A stretch of 64,000 nt of DNA from Zoogloea sp. (GCF_023150065.1 NZ_JAKLLN010000003.1:114142-178141); one strand, 5' to 3'. Positions 7,862-17,781 are shown, counted from the first letter of the stretch. Program-made: numbers and translations. Notes: generated by a model not told the origin, from the sequence alone.

Positions 7862-10549
7862 ATGAGCCCTACGCCCTCTCCGCCCCCCTGGCACGCCCTG
7901 AGCTCCGACGAGATCTCCCGGCGACTCGACTGCGATCCCGCACAGGGGCTCACGGCGGCAGAGGCAGCCCGACGCCTCCACACCAGCGGCCCCAACCGCC
8001 TCGACCACAAGCCGCCACGCCCGGCCTGGCGGCGCTTTGCCGACCAGTTCGCCAACCTGCTGGTACTGGTGCTGATCGGCGCCGCGGGGGTGGCCGGCCT
8101 GCTCGGCGAGGTGAAGGATGCCCTGGTCATCGGCGTGGTGGTGCTCCTCAACGCCACCCTCGGCTACATCCAGGAGAACCGCGCGGAGCGTGCCCTGGCG
8201 GCGCTCCGCGACATGCTGGCGCCCACCGCCCGGGTCCGCCGTGATGGCGCCGTGCAGGTGGTCGAAGCCACCACCCTGGTACCCGGCGATGTGCTTCTGC
8301 TGGAGGCCGGCGAACGGGTTGCCGCCGACGCCCGGGTGGTGGACGCCCACGCCGCCGAGGTGGCCGAGGCCGCACTGACGGGAGAATCCGCCCCTGTCCC
8401 GAAGCATCCGGGCACCGTCGCCAGCGAGGCCCCCCTGGCCGAGCAGCAGGGCATGGTCTTCATGAACACGGTCGTCACCCGCGGGCGCCTCGATGCGGTC
8501 GTCACCGCCACCGGCATGGGCACCGAGATGGGCCGCCTGGCCAGCCTGCTGGGCGGTACCACCGAACCCGACACCCCGTTGCAGATCCAGCTGGACACCC
8601 TGGGCAAGCGCCTGGCCCTGATCGCCGGCGTGGTGGTGGCGCTGATGTTCGCAGCCGGCCTGGCCCGGGGTGATGCGCTGATGGACACCGCCCTCACCGC
8701 CATCGCCCTGGCCGTGGCCGCCATTCCCGAAGGCCTGCCGGCGGTGGTCACGGTCACCCTGGCCCTGGGCATGCACCGCATGGCCGGGCGCCAGGCCATC
8801 GTCAAAAAGCTCGCCTCCGTCGAGACCCTGGGCTGCACCACGGTGATCTGCTCCGACAAGACCGGCACCCTGACCCTCAACCGCATGACCGCCCGGGCCC
8901 TGGTCCTTGCCGGCCGCCAGCTCGCGGTGAGCGGCGAAGGCTACGCCGCCGGCGGGCAGATCAGCGCTCCCGACGGCGCTCCGCTGCCCGACCTGACGCC
9001 GGCCCTGCTGCCTGCGGCCCTGTGCGCCGACGCGCGCCTCGCCGACGACCAGCTGATCGGCGACCCGACCGAGGGCGCCCTGCTGGCCCTGGCGCGACGG
9101 GGCGGGCTCGACCTGCCACAGCTGGCCGCCGCCCACCCGCGCATCGCCGAAATCCCCTTCGATTCGGACAGCAAATTCATGGCCACCTTCCACCGGGAAG
9201 GCGACCAGGTGCGCATGTGGATCAAGGGCGCCCCCGATGTGCTGCTGGCCCGGGCCAGCCGCTGGCTGGGCCCCGCCGGCGAGGCGCCCCTCGACGCCCC
9301 GGCCCGGGCAGCCCTGCAGGCCGCCAACGACACCCTCGCCAGCCAGGCCCTGCGCGTGCTGGGCCTGGCCGGGCGAAGCATTCCCGCCGCCGACTTCGAC
9401 CCGACCGGCGACCTCCATGCCTGGACCCACAACCTGACCCTGAGCGCCCTGGTAGGCATCATCGACCCCCCCCGCCCCGAGGCGCGGGAGGCCATCCGCG
9501 TGTGCCGGGCCGCCGGGGTGCAAGTCAAGATGATCACCGGCGACCACCGGGCCACCGCCGCCGCCATCGCCACCGAGCTGGGCCTCGCCGGCTCGGTGCA
9601 CGAGGGGCGCGAGCTGGACGGCCTGAGCCCCGCCGAACTGCAGCGCCTCGTGGAGGGCGCCGCGGTGTTCGCCCGGGTCACCCCCGAGCACAAGACGCGC
9701 ATCGTCGAAGCCCTGCAGGCCGGCGGCCATGTGGTCGCCATGACCGGCGACGGGGTCAACGACGCCCCGGCCCTGAAAGCCGCCGACATCGGCGTGGCCA
9801 TGGCCATCACCGGCACCGAAGTCAGCCGGGAGGCCGCCACCATGGTGCTGGCCGACGACAACTTCGCCACCATCGTGCGGGCCGTCGAGGAGGGGCGCAC
9901 CATCTACGACAACATCGTCAAGTTCGTGCGCTTCCAGCTGTCCACCAACATCGGCGCCATCCTCACCGTGCTCGGTGCGCCCTTCCTGGGCTTCGCCACG
10001 CCCTTCACGGCCATCCAGATCCTGTGGGTCAACATCATCATGGACGGCCCTCCCGCCATGACCCTGGGCGTCGAACCCGCCCGGCCCGGCATCATGCAGC
10101 GCCCGCCCCGCCCTGCCGGCGCAGCCATCCTGTCGTGGCCGCGGCTGTGGCGCATCGGCCTGTACGGGCTGACCATGGCCGCCGGCACCCTGGGCATCTA
10201 CGCCTGGGGCCTCTCACGTGGCGGCCCGCTGCTCGCCGGCACCCTGGCCTTCACCACCTTCGTGCTGTTCCAGTTCTTCAACATCTTCAACGCCCGGGCC
10301 GAACACGGGAGCGCCTTCAACGCCCAGTTCTTCAGCAACGGCAGACTATGGGTGGCCCTGCTGGCCGTCGTCGGGCTGCAGGGGCTGGTGGTGCACTGGG
10401 CACCGGCCCAGGCCGTCTTCGACACCGTGGCCCTCGCCCCCGCCGAATGGGGCTTGGCCGCGCTGGTAGCCTCGAGCACCCTGCTCCTCGACGAAGCTCG
10501 CAAACTCATCCTGCGCCTCGGCGCCCCAACCCCGGAGGAAGGACGATGA
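7862..10549 (+). CDS. P-type cation-transporting ATPase (P2 type)
   Basis: An 895-residue inner-membrane pump. Domains in order are an N-terminal cation-ATPase segment, the first membrane helices, the actuator domain with LTGESAPV, the M4 motif AAIPEGLPAVVT, the phosphorylation site CSDKTGTLTLN (Asp332), the nucleotide-binding domain, and the hinge MTGDGVNDAPALKAADIGVAM. The C-terminal helices include WVNIIMDGPPAMTLGVEP. PEGLP in M4 and the N/D-rich M6 place it among calcium/monovalent P2 pumps, not heavy-metal P1B pumps; no cysteine pair is present in M6. The ion is unresolved (Ca2+, Na+ or similar). Its stop overlaps the start of a universal stress protein gene. Confidence 0.9.
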   Translation: MSPTPSPPPWHALSSDEISRRLDCDPAQGLTAAEAARRLHTSGPNRLDHKPPRPAWRRFADQFANLLVLVLIGAAGVAGLLGEVKDALVIGVVVLLNATLGYIQENRAERALAALRDMLAPTARVRRDGAVQVVEATTLVPGDVLLLEAGERVAADARVVDAHAAEVAEAALTGESAPVPKHPGTVASEAPLAEQQGMVFMNTVVTRGRLDAVVTATGMGTEMGRLASLLGGTTEPDTPLQIQLDTLGKRLALIAGVVVALMFAAGLARGDALMDTALTAIALAVAAIPEGLPAVVTVTLALGMHRMAGRQAIVKKLASVETLGCTTVICSDKTGTLTLNRMTARALVLAGRQLAVSGEGYAAGGQISAPDGAPLPDLTPALLPAALCADARLADDQLIGDPTEGALLALARRGGLDLPQLAAAHPRIAEIPFDSDSKFMATFHREGDQVRMWIKGAPDVLLARASRWLGPAGEAPLDAPARAALQAANDTLASQALRVLGLAGRSIPAADFDPTGDLHAWTHNLTLSALVGIIDPPRPEAREAIRVCRAAGVQVKMITGDHRATAAAIATELGLAGSVHEGRELDGLSPAELQRLVEGAAVFARVTPEHKTRIVEALQAGGHVVAMTGDGVNDAPALKAADIGVAMAITGTEVSREAATMVLADDNFATIVRAVEEGRTIYDNIVKFVRFQLSTNIGAILTVLGAPFLGFATPFTAIQILWVNIIMDGPPAMTLGVEPARPGIMQRPPRPAGAAILSWPRLWRIGLYGLTMAAGTLGIYAWGLSRGGPLLAGTLAFTTFVLFQFFNIFNARAEHGSAFNAQFFSNGRLWVALLAVVGLQGLVVHWAPAQAVFDTVALAPAEWGLAALVASSTLLLDEARKLILRLGAPTPEEGR

Positions 10550-11463
10550 ACGCCATTCGCCAGATCCTGGCCACCACCGATCTGTCAGCCCCCGCCCGCC
10601 ACGCCATGGACCGTGGTTTCCAGCTCGCTGCCGCCAGTGGCGCACGCTACACCGTGCTCCACGCCCTGCACCTGGGCCCCCTCGACACCCTGCGCGGGCT
10701 GCTCGGCGACAGTGGCGCCCAGATCGGGCAGCGCCTCGAGGACGCCGCCCGCGACAGCCTTGGCGCCCTCCTCGCCGACCCCGCCCATCACCGGGGCGTC
10801 GCTGCCAGCCTGCGCATCGAGGCCGGCGCACCAGTCGACGTGATCACCGCCAGCGCCGACGCCGAAGACGCCGACCTGCTGGTGGTCGGCGCCCGCGGCG
10901 AGGCCTTCCTGCGCCACGGACTGCTCGGATCCACCGCCTCGCGCCTGCTGCGCTGCACCGCCGCGCGCCCGGTCCTGGTGGTCAAGCAGCCGCCCCACGA
11001 ACCCTATCGCCGGGTTCTCGCCCCGGTGGACTTCTCCCCCGGCTCGGTCCAGTCCGTGCGCCTGGCCCGGCGCCTCGTGCCCACCGCCCACATCGTCCTG
11101 ATCCACGTCTTCAACGTACCCTTCGAAGGCAAGCTCACCCTCGCCGGTGTCGACCAGGTCGCCATCCACGCCTACCGCCGCAAGCAGCGCGAAGAATCAC
11201 TGCAGCGCCTGCATGTGCTCGCCGCCGCGGCCGGACTGGAGGCCGGGCAGTACTCCGTCCTAGTCCCCCGCGGCGACCCGGCCCAGCAGGTCATCGCCCA
11301 GGAGCAGGAGCAGGACGCCGACCTGATCCTGGTGGGCAAGCACGGCACCGAACTGACCGAAGAGCTGCTCCTCGGCAGCGTTACCAAGCGCATCCTCAAC
11401 GAATCCCAGTGCGACGTGCTGGTGGTGCCCGACCCGCGCCGCGTCGAACACACCCCACTCTGA
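10546..11463 (+). CDS. Tandem-domain universal stress protein
   Basis: A 305-residue protein of two UspA domains (about residues 1-145 and 150-300). Each carries an intact ATP-binding signature G-x2-G-x9-G-S: GARGEAFLRHGLLGS in the first and GKHGTELTEELLLGS in the second. It is therefore likely an ATP-binding Usp of the UspE-like double-domain class. The ATG sits inside the ATPase stop (ATGA) with AGGAAGG upstream, so the two are translationally coupled. Function is inferred as a stress-linked modulator of, or companion to, the pump. Confidence 0.88.
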   Translation: MNAIRQILATTDLSAPARHAMDRGFQLAAASGARYTVLHALHLGPLDTLRGLLGDSGAQIGQRLEDAARDSLGALLADPAHHRGVAASLRIEAGAPVDVITASADAEDADLLVVGARGEAFLRHGLLGSTASRLLRCTAARPVLVVKQPPHEPYRRVLAPVDFSPGSVQSVRLARRLVPTAHIVLIHVFNVPFEGKLTLAGVDQVAIHAYRRKQREESLQRLHVLAAAAGLEAGQYSVLVPRGDPAQQVIAQEQEQDADLILVGKHGTELTEELLLGSVTKRILNESQCDVLVVPDPRRVEHTPL

Positions 11464-11467
11464 GCTC

Positions 11468-11517
11468 AAGGCCCCGCGACCACCTCGCCGCCCCCCCGGG
11501 CAGGTTGCCGGGGCCTT
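11468..11517 (+). terminator. Possible hairpin after the ATPase/Usp operon
   Basis: AAGGCCCCG at 11468-11476 is perfectly complementary to CGGGGCCTT at 11509-11517, with a long loop of 32 bases. It starts 5 bases after the Usp stop. No run of T follows, so intrinsic termination is doubtful. Confidence 0.3.
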
Positions 11518-11653
11518 CAGCCCCAGCAGGACATCGTGCACGGACTTCGCCTGCCAATGGGCACAGATCAAGACACGCGCCCCGGTTCTGACCTAGACTC
11601 GACACCGCCTAAACAGAAACCGGCGCACCGCCCAGCCGCGGCGTGCCCTGCAC

Positions 11654-14600
11654 TTGAAACCACACCCCCTCGCCGAAACCGGACGGACACTGGTCGTTGC
11701 CCTGGCCTACCTGGCCCTGGGATGGCTGGGGCTGATCTTTGCCATCGCGCCGGGTTACGCCAGCCCGATCTTCCCTGCGTCCGGGCTGGCGCTGGCGGTC
11801 ACCCTGATCCTCGGCCCGCGTGCCCTGCCCGGCATCTGGCTCGGCTCCGCCTGCCTGAACAGCGCGCTGGCATGGAGCAGCGGCAGCCTGTCCGGCACCA
11901 CCCTTGCCGCCGCGGCCCTGATCGCCAGCGGCGCGGTGGCCCAGGCCTGGATCGGGCGCCTGCTGATCCGGCGCATGGAGGGCAAGCGCTGGCACCGGCT
12001 GGAACATGAGCGGCATGTGGTCCTCTTCCTGCTCATCGGCGGGCCGGTGGCCTGCCTGGTATCAGCCAGCATCGGCATCGTCAGCCTGGCCGCCCTGGAC
12101 GTCCTGCCGGCGGCAGTACGGGCCTTCGCGTGGTGGAACTGGTTCGTCGGTGACACCCTCGGGGTGCTCACCTTCGCGCCCCTGTGCCTGTCGCTGCTGC
12201 TGCAGCGCGTTCCCCTGTGGCGTTCCCGCCTGCAGCAGATGGCGGTGCCGATGGTGCTCACCCTGGTCTGCGTGGGGGTGGCCATCTACTTCACCGGGCG
12301 CTGGGAGCAGCAGAACCAGGCCGACCGCCTGAATGCTGACGCCCAGGCCTTCCAGAACCGCATCGGCGATCGCCTGCTGGCTCACCAGGAGGCCCTGCAG
12401 GCGCTGCGCCGCCTGATCGAGATCGACCCGAATCTCTCCCCCGAACAGTTTGAGCGCTACACCCTCTACACCTTGCAGGACAACCCGGACATTTCTGCCC
12501 TCAGCTTCAACGCCTACGTACCCGACGCCCACCGCACCCGCTTCGAGCGGGACATGGCCCTGCGCCTCGGCCTGCCGGCGTTCCACATCACCGAACGCAA
12601 CGCCGACGGGGAGCGCGTCACCGCGGCACGCCGGGATTTCCATGTGCCGGTCAGCCACATCGTGCCCAAGGCCGCCAATCTCGCGGCCTTCGGTTTTGAC
12701 ATCAACTCCGAGCCGCTGCGCCGCGACGCGGTCCATCGGGCCATGCAGAAAGGCGGCTCGATCACCGTCACCGCGCCCATCCGGCTCATCCAGGACGTGG
12801 ACGGCGAGCGCTCGGCGCTCCTGCTCGCCCCGGCCTATCACCACCGCCGGGCCGGTGACAACGAAACGCGTCTGCATGGGTTCGCAGTTGCCGTCCTCCG
12901 GCTCGACACATTGGTGGAGACCGCCATCCACGGGGCCATACCCAACGGTCTTTCCCTGAGCCTCACCGACCCGCTGGCCGGCCCCCTCACCACCCGGCGC
13001 CACGCCGCCGGCCCCATCGGGCCGAGCCGGGCCAACTGGCAGGGTCACATCAAAGTGGGCGACCGCCAGTGGCAGCTCGACGTACAGGCCAGCGACGCCT
13101 ACCTGCAGCAGAACCGACCATGGGTGGCCTGGGCCGTGGGCGTTGTCGGCCTGCTCTTCGCGGCGCTGCTGCAGACCCTGATGCTCGGCATGACCGGCCG
13201 AACCGCCACCATCCAGCGCAAAGTCGAAGAGCAGACCGCCGACATCGCCGCCAAGAACCGGGAGCTGGCCCTGATCATGGTGTCGGTGGATCGCTCCTCC
13301 GACGGCACCTACTGGATCGACGAGGACGGAAACATCGTGCGGGTCAATCCGGCCGCCTGCCAGATGCTCGGCTACACCCGGGACGAGCTGACCCGGCTGC
13401 GCATCCACGACGTGGACCCGGGCCTCGATGCCAGACGCTGGTCGGCCCACCGCACCAACCTCGATCTGCGTCGGGGCGAACACTTCGAGACCACCCACCG
13501 GCGCAAGGATGGCAGCACCTTTCCGGTCACCATCGCCACCGCCGTGGTCCACACCGATGACCAGCGCTACATCTACGCCACGGCCCGTGACATCACCGCC
13601 AGCAAGCTCACCGAGGCCGAGCTGAAGCGCCACCGGGACCACCTGGAAGAGCTGGTCGCCGCCCGCACCACCGACCTCTCCATCGCCAAGGAGGCGGCCG
13701 AAAGCGCCAGCCGCGCCAAGAGCATCTTCCTGGCCAACATGAGCCATGAGCTGCGCACTCCGATGAACGCCATCATCGGGCTCAACCACATGCTCTCCCG
13801 CCGCAACACCGACCCGGCCCAGAAGGACAAGCTGGCCAGCGTGGGGCGGGCTGCCCAGCACCTGATGCAACTGCTCAACGACATTCTCGAGCTGTCCCGC
13901 ATCGAGGCCGAACGGATGCCCCTGGAGAGCCTCCCCTTCCGCTTCGACACGATCAGCAGCCACGTGGCCAGCCTGGTCGGCCCCGAAGTGGCGGCCAAGG
14001 GGCTCCAGTTGGACATCCGCATCGCCCCGGCCCTGGCCACCCAGCCCCTGCTGGGCGACCCGCTGCGCCTGCAGCAGGTGCTGCTCAACCTGGTCGGCAA
14101 CGCCATCAAATTCACCACCCGGGGCGGCATCCGCATCCGCGCCGACATTGCCGCCGACAACGGCGACACCCTGCAGCTGCGGATCGAGGTGGAGGACGAC
14201 GGCATCGGCATTGCGCCCGACACCCGCCAGCGCATCTTCGAGCCCTTCGAACAGGCCGATGGCTCCACCACCCGACGCTTTGGCGGCACAGGCCTGGGCC
14301 TGTCCATCTCGAAACGCCTGGTCAGGCTGATGGGCGGGGAGATCGGCATCGGCGAGCACCCGGGGCCGGGCAGCCTCTTCTGGTTCACCGTCCGGCTCCA
14401 CAAGGCCGAAGCCTGCCCGGGTGACGAGGCCGCCAGCGGCCCCAGCGGCCTGGAGGCCGAGCTGGCCCTGCGCACCCACTACCGGGGTCGGCGCATCCTC
14501 TTTGTCGAGGACGACGTGGTGAATCAGGAGGTGGGCATGGAGATGCTGCACGAAGTGCTCGGCCTCGACACCGACCTGGCCGGCAACGGCGAGGAGGCCG

Positions 14601-14872
14601 TCCGCATGGCCGCCGCCCAGCCCTACGACCTGATCCTGATGGACATCCAGATGCCGGTCCTCGACGGCCTGGCGGCCACCCGGCAGATCCGCGCCCTGCC
14701 CGGGCACGCCCGCACCCCCATGGTGGCCATGAGTGCCAATGCCTACGAGGAAGACCGCCAGGCCTGCCGCGCCGCCGGGCTGGACGACTTCATCGCCAAA
14801 CCGGTGGACCCGAATCTGCTCTACGTCACCCTGCTGCGCTGGCTGAGTGAGACCCGGCCAGGCACCACCTGA
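11654..14872 (+). CDS. MASE1-CHASE-PAS hybrid sensor histidine kinase
   Basis: A 1072-residue inner-membrane hybrid kinase. About eight N-terminal helices form a MASE1-type sensor (residues 10-215). A periplasmic CHASE-like domain follows (about 220-490, with RYTLYTLQDNPDISALSF), then another membrane helix, a PAS domain (about 535-655) and the HisKA site ANMSHELRTPMNAIIGL with phospho-acceptor His698. The ATPase domain has FEPFEQADGSTTRRFGGTGLGL, and a receiver domain carries Asp997 in LILMDIQMP. The only suitable start is a TTG at 11654 without a strong ribosome-binding site, so the N-terminus is uncertain. No cognate output gene is adjacent; lutABC follows 29 bases downstream. Confidence 0.88.
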   Translation: MKPHPLAETGRTLVVALAYLALGWLGLIFAIAPGYASPIFPASGLALAVTLILGPRALPGIWLGSACLNSALAWSSGSLSGTTLAAAALIASGAVAQAWIGRLLIRRMEGKRWHRLEHERHVVLFLLIGGPVACLVSASIGIVSLAALDVLPAAVRAFAWWNWFVGDTLGVLTFAPLCLSLLLQRVPLWRSRLQQMAVPMVLTLVCVGVAIYFTGRWEQQNQADRLNADAQAFQNRIGDRLLAHQEALQALRRLIEIDPNLSPEQFERYTLYTLQDNPDISALSFNAYVPDAHRTRFERDMALRLGLPAFHITERNADGERVTAARRDFHVPVSHIVPKAANLAAFGFDINSEPLRRDAVHRAMQKGGSITVTAPIRLIQDVDGERSALLLAPAYHHRRAGDNETRLHGFAVAVLRLDTLVETAIHGAIPNGLSLSLTDPLAGPLTTRRHAAGPIGPSRANWQGHIKVGDRQWQLDVQASDAYLQQNRPWVAWAVGVVGLLFAALLQTLMLGMTGRTATIQRKVEEQTADIAAKNRELALIMVSVDRSSDGTYWIDEDGNIVRVNPAACQMLGYTRDELTRLRIHDVDPGLDARRWSAHRTNLDLRRGEHFETTHRRKDGSTFPVTIATAVVHTDDQRYIYATARDITASKLTEAELKRHRDHLEELVAARTTDLSIAKEAAESASRAKSIFLANMSHELRTPMNAIIGLNHMLSRRNTDPAQKDKLASVGRAAQHLMQLLNDILELSRIEAERMPLESLPFRFDTISSHVASLVGPEVAAKGLQLDIRIAPALATQPLLGDPLRLQQVLLNLVGNAIKFTTRGGIRIRADIAADNGDTLQLRIEVEDDGIGIAPDTRQRIFEPFEQADGSTTRRFGGTGLGLSISKRLVRLMGGEIGIGEHPGPGSLFWFTVRLHKAEACPGDEAASGPSGLEAELALRTHYRGRRILFVEDDVVNQEVGMEMLHEVLGLDTDLAGNGEEAVRMAAAQPYDLILMDIQMPVLDGLAATRQIRALPGHARTPMVAMSANAYEEDRQACRAAGLDDFIAKPVDPNLLYVTLLRWLSETRPGTT

Positions 14873-14901
14873 CACCACCGTCTCTTTCCAGGACTCTCCC
14901 C

Positions 14902-15657
14902 ATGCCCCGCGTCGGCCTGTTTGCCACCTGCCTGATGAACCTCTTCCGCCCCACGGTCGGCTTTGCCGCAGCCCGGCTGCTGGAAGATGCCGGCTGTACC
15001 GTCGAAGTGCCCATGGCCCAGAGCTGCTGCGGCCAGCCCGGCTACAACAGCGGGGATTTCGATGCCGCCCGGGCGCTGGCAAAGCAGGTCATCACGGCCT
15101 TCGAGGGCTTCGACTACGTGGTCGGCCCCTCCGGCTCGTGCATGGCCACCCTGCGCCACGACTATCCGAAACTGTTCGAGGGCGATCCGGCCTGGCGCCC
15201 CCGCGCCGAGGCCCTGGCCGCCCGCAGCCACGAGCTGCTGTCCTTCCTCACCGACGTGTGCGGCGTGAGCAAGGTGGCAGCCGCCTACACCGGTACCGTG
15301 ACCTACCACGACTCCTGCTCCGGCCTGCGCGGCCTGGGCGTCAAGGCCCAGCCGCGCCTGCTGCTCGGCTCGGTGGAAGGGCTGCAGCTCACCGAGATGC
15401 AGGATGCCGAGGTGTGCTGTGGCTTCGGCGGTACCTTCTGCGTGAAATACCCGGAGATCTCCGGGCGCATGGTGGATGACAAGCTGGCCAACGTGGCCGC
15501 CACCGGCGCGGACACCCTGCTCGGCGGCGACCTGGGCTGCCTGATGAACATGGCCGGACGGCTGCGGCGCCAGGGCTCGACGCTCAAGGTCTTCCACACC
15601 GCCGAAGTGCTGGCCGGCATGGCCACGGGTGGCGGCATCGGCGAGGGGGAGCGCTGA
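14902..15657 (+). CDS. lutA: Lactate utilisation protein LutA/LldE
   Basis: The first subunit of the LutABC (LldEFG) iron-sulfur L-lactate dehydrogenase complex, which oxidises L-lactate to pyruvate and passes electrons to the respiratory chain. The 251 residues contain two cysteine-rich CCG domains: SCCGQPGYNSGDF at about residues 44-56 and VCCGFGGTFCVKYPE at about 171-185. The conserved TYHDSCSGLRGLG lies between them. The ATG at 14902 opens the typical MPRVGLFATCLMN. lutB follows one base after the stop, so the three genes form an operon. Confidence 0.92.
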   Translation: MPRVGLFATCLMNLFRPTVGFAAARLLEDAGCTVEVPMAQSCCGQPGYNSGDFDAARALAKQVITAFEGFDYVVGPSGSCMATLRHDYPKLFEGDPAWRPRAEALAARSHELLSFLTDVCGVSKVAAAYTGTVTYHDSCSGLRGLGVKAQPRLLLGSVEGLQLTEMQDAEVCCGFGGTFCVKYPEISGRMVDDKLANVAATGADTLLGGDLGCLMNMAGRLRRQGSTLKVFHTAEVLAGMATGGGIGEGER

Positions 15658-15658
15658 G

Positions 15659-17062
15659 ATGGACGTCAGCAGCCCGCGCTTCAAGGAAAAGGCCGTCATC
15701 GCCCTGGCCAACCCCACCCTGCGCCAGGCCCTCGGCCAGTCGCGCAAGGGCTTCGTGAACAAGCGCGCCGAGCTGGTCGCTGCCCTGCCCGAGTTCGAGG
15801 CCTTGCGTGACCAGGCCCGGGACGTGAAGAACCACGTGCTCGAAAACCTCGACCACTACCTGGAACGCTTCGACAGCGCCGTCACCGCCGCCGGTGGGCA
15901 TGTGCACTGGGCCCGGGACGCCGAGGAGGCGCGCAACATCATCCTGGGCATCTGCGAGCGGGTGCAGGCGCGGACCATCACCAAGGGCAAGTCCATGGTG
16001 TCGGAGGAGGTGAACCTCAACGCGGCCCTGGAAGAACGCGGCTACACCGTGGTCGAGACCGATCTGGGCGAGTACATCATCCAGCTGGCCAAGGAGCCCC
16101 CCTCCCACATCATCGCCCCGGCCATCCACAAGACGAAGGAGCAGGTCTCCGACCTGTTCGAGGCCGCCCACGGCGGGCCGCGCAAGACCACCGTCGCAGA
16201 CCTGGTCACAGAGGCCCGCCTGGTGCTGCGCGACAAGTACTTCAAGGCCGACGTGGGCATCACCGGCGGCAACTACCTGGTGGCCGAAACCGGCTCGTCC
16301 ATCATCGTCACCAACGAAGGCAATGGCGACCTGACCCAGACCCTGGCGAAGGTACATATCGTCACCAGCGGCATCGAGCGCATCGTACCCACGCTGGAGG
16401 ATGTCAGCCTGTTCCTGCGCATCCTGGCCCGCAGCGCCACCGGGCAGGAGACCGAGACCTACACTACCTTGTCCACCGGCCCGCGCCGCCCCGGCGATGT
16501 GGACGGCCCCGAGGAATTCCACGTGGTGCTGGTGGATAACGGCCGCTCGAAGATGCTGGGCGGCAAGTTCCAGGACATGCTGCGCTGCATCCGCTGCGGC
16601 GCCTGCATGAACCACTGCCCGGTGTACGGCGCGGTGGGCGGGCACGCCTACGGCTGGGTCTATCCCGGCCCCATGGGCTCGGTGCTCACCCCGCTCTTTG
16701 TCGGCCTCGACGCCACCTACGACCTGCCCAACGCCTGCACCCTCAACGGCCGCTGCCAGTCGGTGTGCCCGGTGCGCATCCCCCTGCCCGAGCTGCTCCG
16801 CGAGCTGCGCCACCAGCAGCACCAGCGCGGCATCAGCCCGCCAGTGCAACGCCGCGCCCTTGGCGTGTGGCGTTTCGTGGCTGAACGGCCAGGGCTCTAC
16901 CAGTTTGCCAACCGCCTCGCCGCCCGGGCCCTGAAAAGCCTCGGCGGCCGTGAAGGGCGCCTGCGGCACCTGCCCTTCGCCGGCGGCTGGACGGCCCTGC
17001 GCGATCTGCCCGCCCCCGAGGGCAAGACCTTTCTCGAACTGTGGCAGGCCCGCAAGACCTGA
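15659..17062 (+). CDS. lutB: Lactate utilisation iron-sulfur protein LutB/LldF
   Basis: A 467-residue subunit of the LutABC complex. It has an N-terminal LUD domain (VTEARLVLRDKYFKADVGITGGNYLVAETGS) and a C-terminal ferredoxin-like domain. The first cluster motif is CIRCGACMNHCPVY. The second reads C-T-L-N-G-R-C-Q-S-V-C-P, with asparagine where the second cysteine of a standard C-x2-C-x2-C motif would be, so its spacing is C-x5-C-x3-C. Start ATG at 15659 lies one base after the lutA stop. It probably carries electrons from the LutA/C site to the quinone pool. Confidence 0.92.
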   Translation: MDVSSPRFKEKAVIALANPTLRQALGQSRKGFVNKRAELVAALPEFEALRDQARDVKNHVLENLDHYLERFDSAVTAAGGHVHWARDAEEARNIILGICERVQARTITKGKSMVSEEVNLNAALEERGYTVVETDLGEYIIQLAKEPPSHIIAPAIHKTKEQVSDLFEAAHGGPRKTTVADLVTEARLVLRDKYFKADVGITGGNYLVAETGSSIIVTNEGNGDLTQTLAKVHIVTSGIERIVPTLEDVSLFLRILARSATGQETETYTTLSTGPRRPGDVDGPEEFHVVLVDNGRSKMLGGKFQDMLRCIRCGACMNHCPVYGAVGGHAYGWVYPGPMGSVLTPLFVGLDATYDLPNACTLNGRCQSVCPVRIPLPELLRELRHQQHQRGISPPVQRRALGVWRFVAERPGLYQFANRLAARALKSLGGREGRLRHLPFAGGWTALRDLPAPEGKTFLELWQARKT

Positions 17063-17068
17063 GATCCG

Positions 17069-17725
17069 ATGCCCGAATCCCGTAGCACCATCCTCCAGCA
17101 GATCCGCGCCGCCCTTGGCCGCGGCCCCCTCTCCGACGCGGCGGCGGCAGCCCTCGACGCACGTCGCCCGACCCACACCCGCATCGCCTTCGATGAAGAC
17201 CCGGTGGGGCGCTTCGTCACCCGCTTCGAGAGCCGCTCGGGCACGGTGGCCCGGGTGAGCAGCTTCGACGCCATCCCGGCCGCTGTAGACGCCTACCGCG
17301 AGGCTCATGGCCTGCCGCCCCACGCCGCCGTCGCCCGGCCCCTGGCCGGGCTGCCCTGGCCCGCCGGCTTCACCCATCATCCCGGCCCCTCCGGCGTGGA
17401 CGAGCAGATGTCGGTGACCCCCTGCCTGGCCGGGATCGCCGAGATCGGCAGCCTGATCCTCGCCTCCGGTCCCGACAGCCCGACGACCCTCAACTTCGTG
17501 CCCGACCACCACCTCATCGTGCTGCCGGCCGGCCGCATCGTGCGCCACTTCGAAGACGCCTGGGCCCTGCTGCGCGCCCTGCCCGGCGGGCTGCCCCGGG
17601 CCACCAACATCATCTCCGGCCCCTCGCGCACCGGCGACGTGGAGCTCACCATCCAGCTCGGCGCCCACGGCCCGCGCAGCGTGCACGTGCTGCTGGTGGC
17701 GGACGGATCCGCAGCGGCCGCCTAA
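17069..17725 (+). CDS. lutC: Lactate utilisation protein LutC/LldG
   Basis: A 218-residue LUD-domain protein closing the lutABC operon, 6 bases after lutB. The N-terminal MPESRSTILQQIRAALGR is the usual LutC opening. The LUD core shows GVDEQMSVTPCLAGIAEIGSLIL and FVPDHHLIVLPAGRIV, ending in SGPSRTGDVELTIQLGAHGPR, the family's conserved C-terminal signature. LutC is required with LutA and LutB for L-lactate oxidation. No lactate permease or GntR-type regulator is adjacent. Confidence 0.9.
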   Translation: MPESRSTILQQIRAALGRGPLSDAAAAALDARRPTHTRIAFDEDPVGRFVTRFESRSGTVARVSSFDAIPAAVDAYREAHGLPPHAAVARPLAGLPWPAGFTHHPGPSGVDEQMSVTPCLAGIAEIGSLILASGPDSPTTLNFVPDHHLIVLPAGRIVRHFEDAWALLRALPGGLPRATNIISGPSRTGDVELTIQLGAHGPRSVHVLLVADGSAAAA

Positions 17726-17781
17726 ACTTCCGCGCCCCGCCGCCGAAATAGCAGCTATCGTCCGCCACCGGCCCCCGTCCG

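Noticed and set aside
12062-15082. Minus-strand frame of about 1000 codons across the first hybrid kinase
   Set aside because: It runs across two unrelated plus-strand genes and has mirror composition only.
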